From an uncultured Syntrophobacteraceae bacterium (GTDB lineage Bacteria > Desulfobacterota > Syntrophobacteria > Syntrophobacterales > Syntrophobacteraceae), in the NCBI GenBank assembly GCA_937889795.1, contig CALBZH010000480.1, positions 1-15,141 on the forward strand: 15,141 nt of DNA, in the 5' to 3' direction. Positions 14,639-15,141 of the stretch are shown piece by piece. Position 1 is the first letter of the stretch. The number at the start of each line of letters is the position of its first letter. Under the pieces are notes generated by a model. It ran no database searches, was not told the origin of the DNA, and was given only the letters and a program-made list of their open reading frames with translations. Position numbers and translations under genes: made by a program.

Positions 14639-15141
14639 CTAATACATGTCATCCATCCCACCGCCCGGAGGCATCATGGGCTGTTTCTTCTTCTCCGGTT
14701 TTTCCGCAACCATTGCCTCTGTTGTGAGCAACAGGCCAGCGACGCTTGATGCATTTTGAAGCGCAAAGCGCACCACTTTGGTGGGATCAATAACACCGGC
14801 TGCAATCAGGTCTTCATACTGCTCAGTCTCAGCGTTGAACCCGAATGAGCCTTCACCTTGCTTGACGTGCTCCACAACGACGGATCCCTCATGGCCGGCA
14901 TTGTTGGCGATCTGGCGAATGGGCTCTTCGAGGGCACGCATCAGAATCTGTTTTCCGAAAGCGTCTTCCCCTTCTACGTGCAGTTCCTCGATGGCCTTCC
15001 TGCAGCGCAGCAAGGCGACACCACCACCAGGAACGATGCCTTCTTCGACCGCCGCGCGGGTTGCGTTGAGCGCGTCTTCAACACGAGCTTTCTTCTCTTT
15101 CATTTCGGTCTCAGTCGCTGCTCCAACCCGGATGACCGCAA
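14639..15141 (-). CDS. groL: Chaperonin GroEL, C-terminal part (cut by window edge)
   Basis: The last 167 residues of the 60-kDa chaperonin, which encloses unfolded proteins with GroES. The reading frame runs off the right edge, so the N-terminal two thirds are missing from the window, not from the gene. The visible start [17 protein letters not shown] is the highly conserved hinge/equatorial region. [20 protein letters not shown], the DPTKVVR.ALQNA..VA motif and [14 protein letters not shown] all match GroEL equatorial signatures. The C-terminal tail is short and Met/Gly/Pro-rich ([13 protein letters not shown]), corresponding to the GGM repeat tail that protrudes into the cavity. The stop is TAG at 14639-14641. 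A hairpin at 14549-14597 follows. No CIRCE element can be assessed because the 5' end is outside the window. Confidence 0.97.
   Translation of the reverse strand, partial: AVIRVGAATETEMKEKKARVEDALNATRAAVEEGIVPGGGVALLRCRKAIEELHVEGEDAFGKQILMRALEEPIRQIANNAGHEGSVVVEHVKQGEGSFGFNAETEQYEDLIAAGVIDPTKVVRFALQNASSVAGLLLTTEAMVAEKPEKKKQPMMPPGGGMDDMY

Overview
The window is Gram-negative bacterial DNA of moderately high G+C. Its likely source is a deltaproteobacterium (Desulfobacterota, possibly close to Syntrophobacterales). This rests on an outer-membrane barrel protein ending in Phe, a BioY/ECF biotin importer with a BirA-type operator, a GldA/GldF/GldG/DUF4340 ABC operon, and a groEL/rpoZ/dnaJ neighbourhood. 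The lineage is inferred from overall character, not from any search. The first 68 bases are not genomic: a T-run is followed by the Illumina P5/TruSeq adapter with two mismatches. The left edge is therefore a contig end carrying unremoved adapter.

Layout, left to right. (1) 69-283 is non-coding and holds a strong minus-strand terminator. (2) 284-1912 (-) encodes a secreted outer-membrane beta-barrel, divergent from 2319-4133 (+), a periplasmic protein with an N-terminal TolB/FlgO/CsgG-like region and five Ca-binding FG-GAP/VCBS loops. (3) 4247-4657 (-) encodes a small predicted beta-barrel protein of unknown function. (4) 4976-7070 (+) is a tightly overlapped bioY-ecfA(bioM)-ecfT(bioN) biotin transporter operon. 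It has a TTG start, a sigma70-like promoter and an overlapping BirA-like operator. (5) 7002-11587 (-) is an ABC operon (ATPase, permease, GldG-like, DUF4340) whose last gene overlaps the end of ecfT by 69 bp tail to tail. (6) 11757-15141 (-) carries groEL (partial, cut by the window edge), rpoZ, a small helical-repeat protein, dnaJ and a small zinc-ribbon protein.

How the parts fit. The ECF genes form a complete single-substrate biotin importer (S component, ATPase, transmembrane coupler), probably repressed by biotin-loaded BirA. The Gld-like operon has the four-part order ATPase > permease > GldG > DUF4340 with ATGA overlaps, as expected for one envelope complex. Its substrate is unknown, and no gliding-motility genes are visible. 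The right end is a proteostasis/transcription cluster. Two uncharacterised small proteins are interleaved with dnaJ and rpoZ and may work with them.

I found no CRISPR array, tRNA, rRNA, IS element or recognisable defence system. No clearly unprecedented system is evident. The most unusual items are the FG-GAP protein's domain combination, the Trp-rich DnaJ tail, the convergent coding overlap, the 49-nt hairpin after groEL, and the small unknown proteins at 4247-4657, 11757-11981 and 13523-13906.
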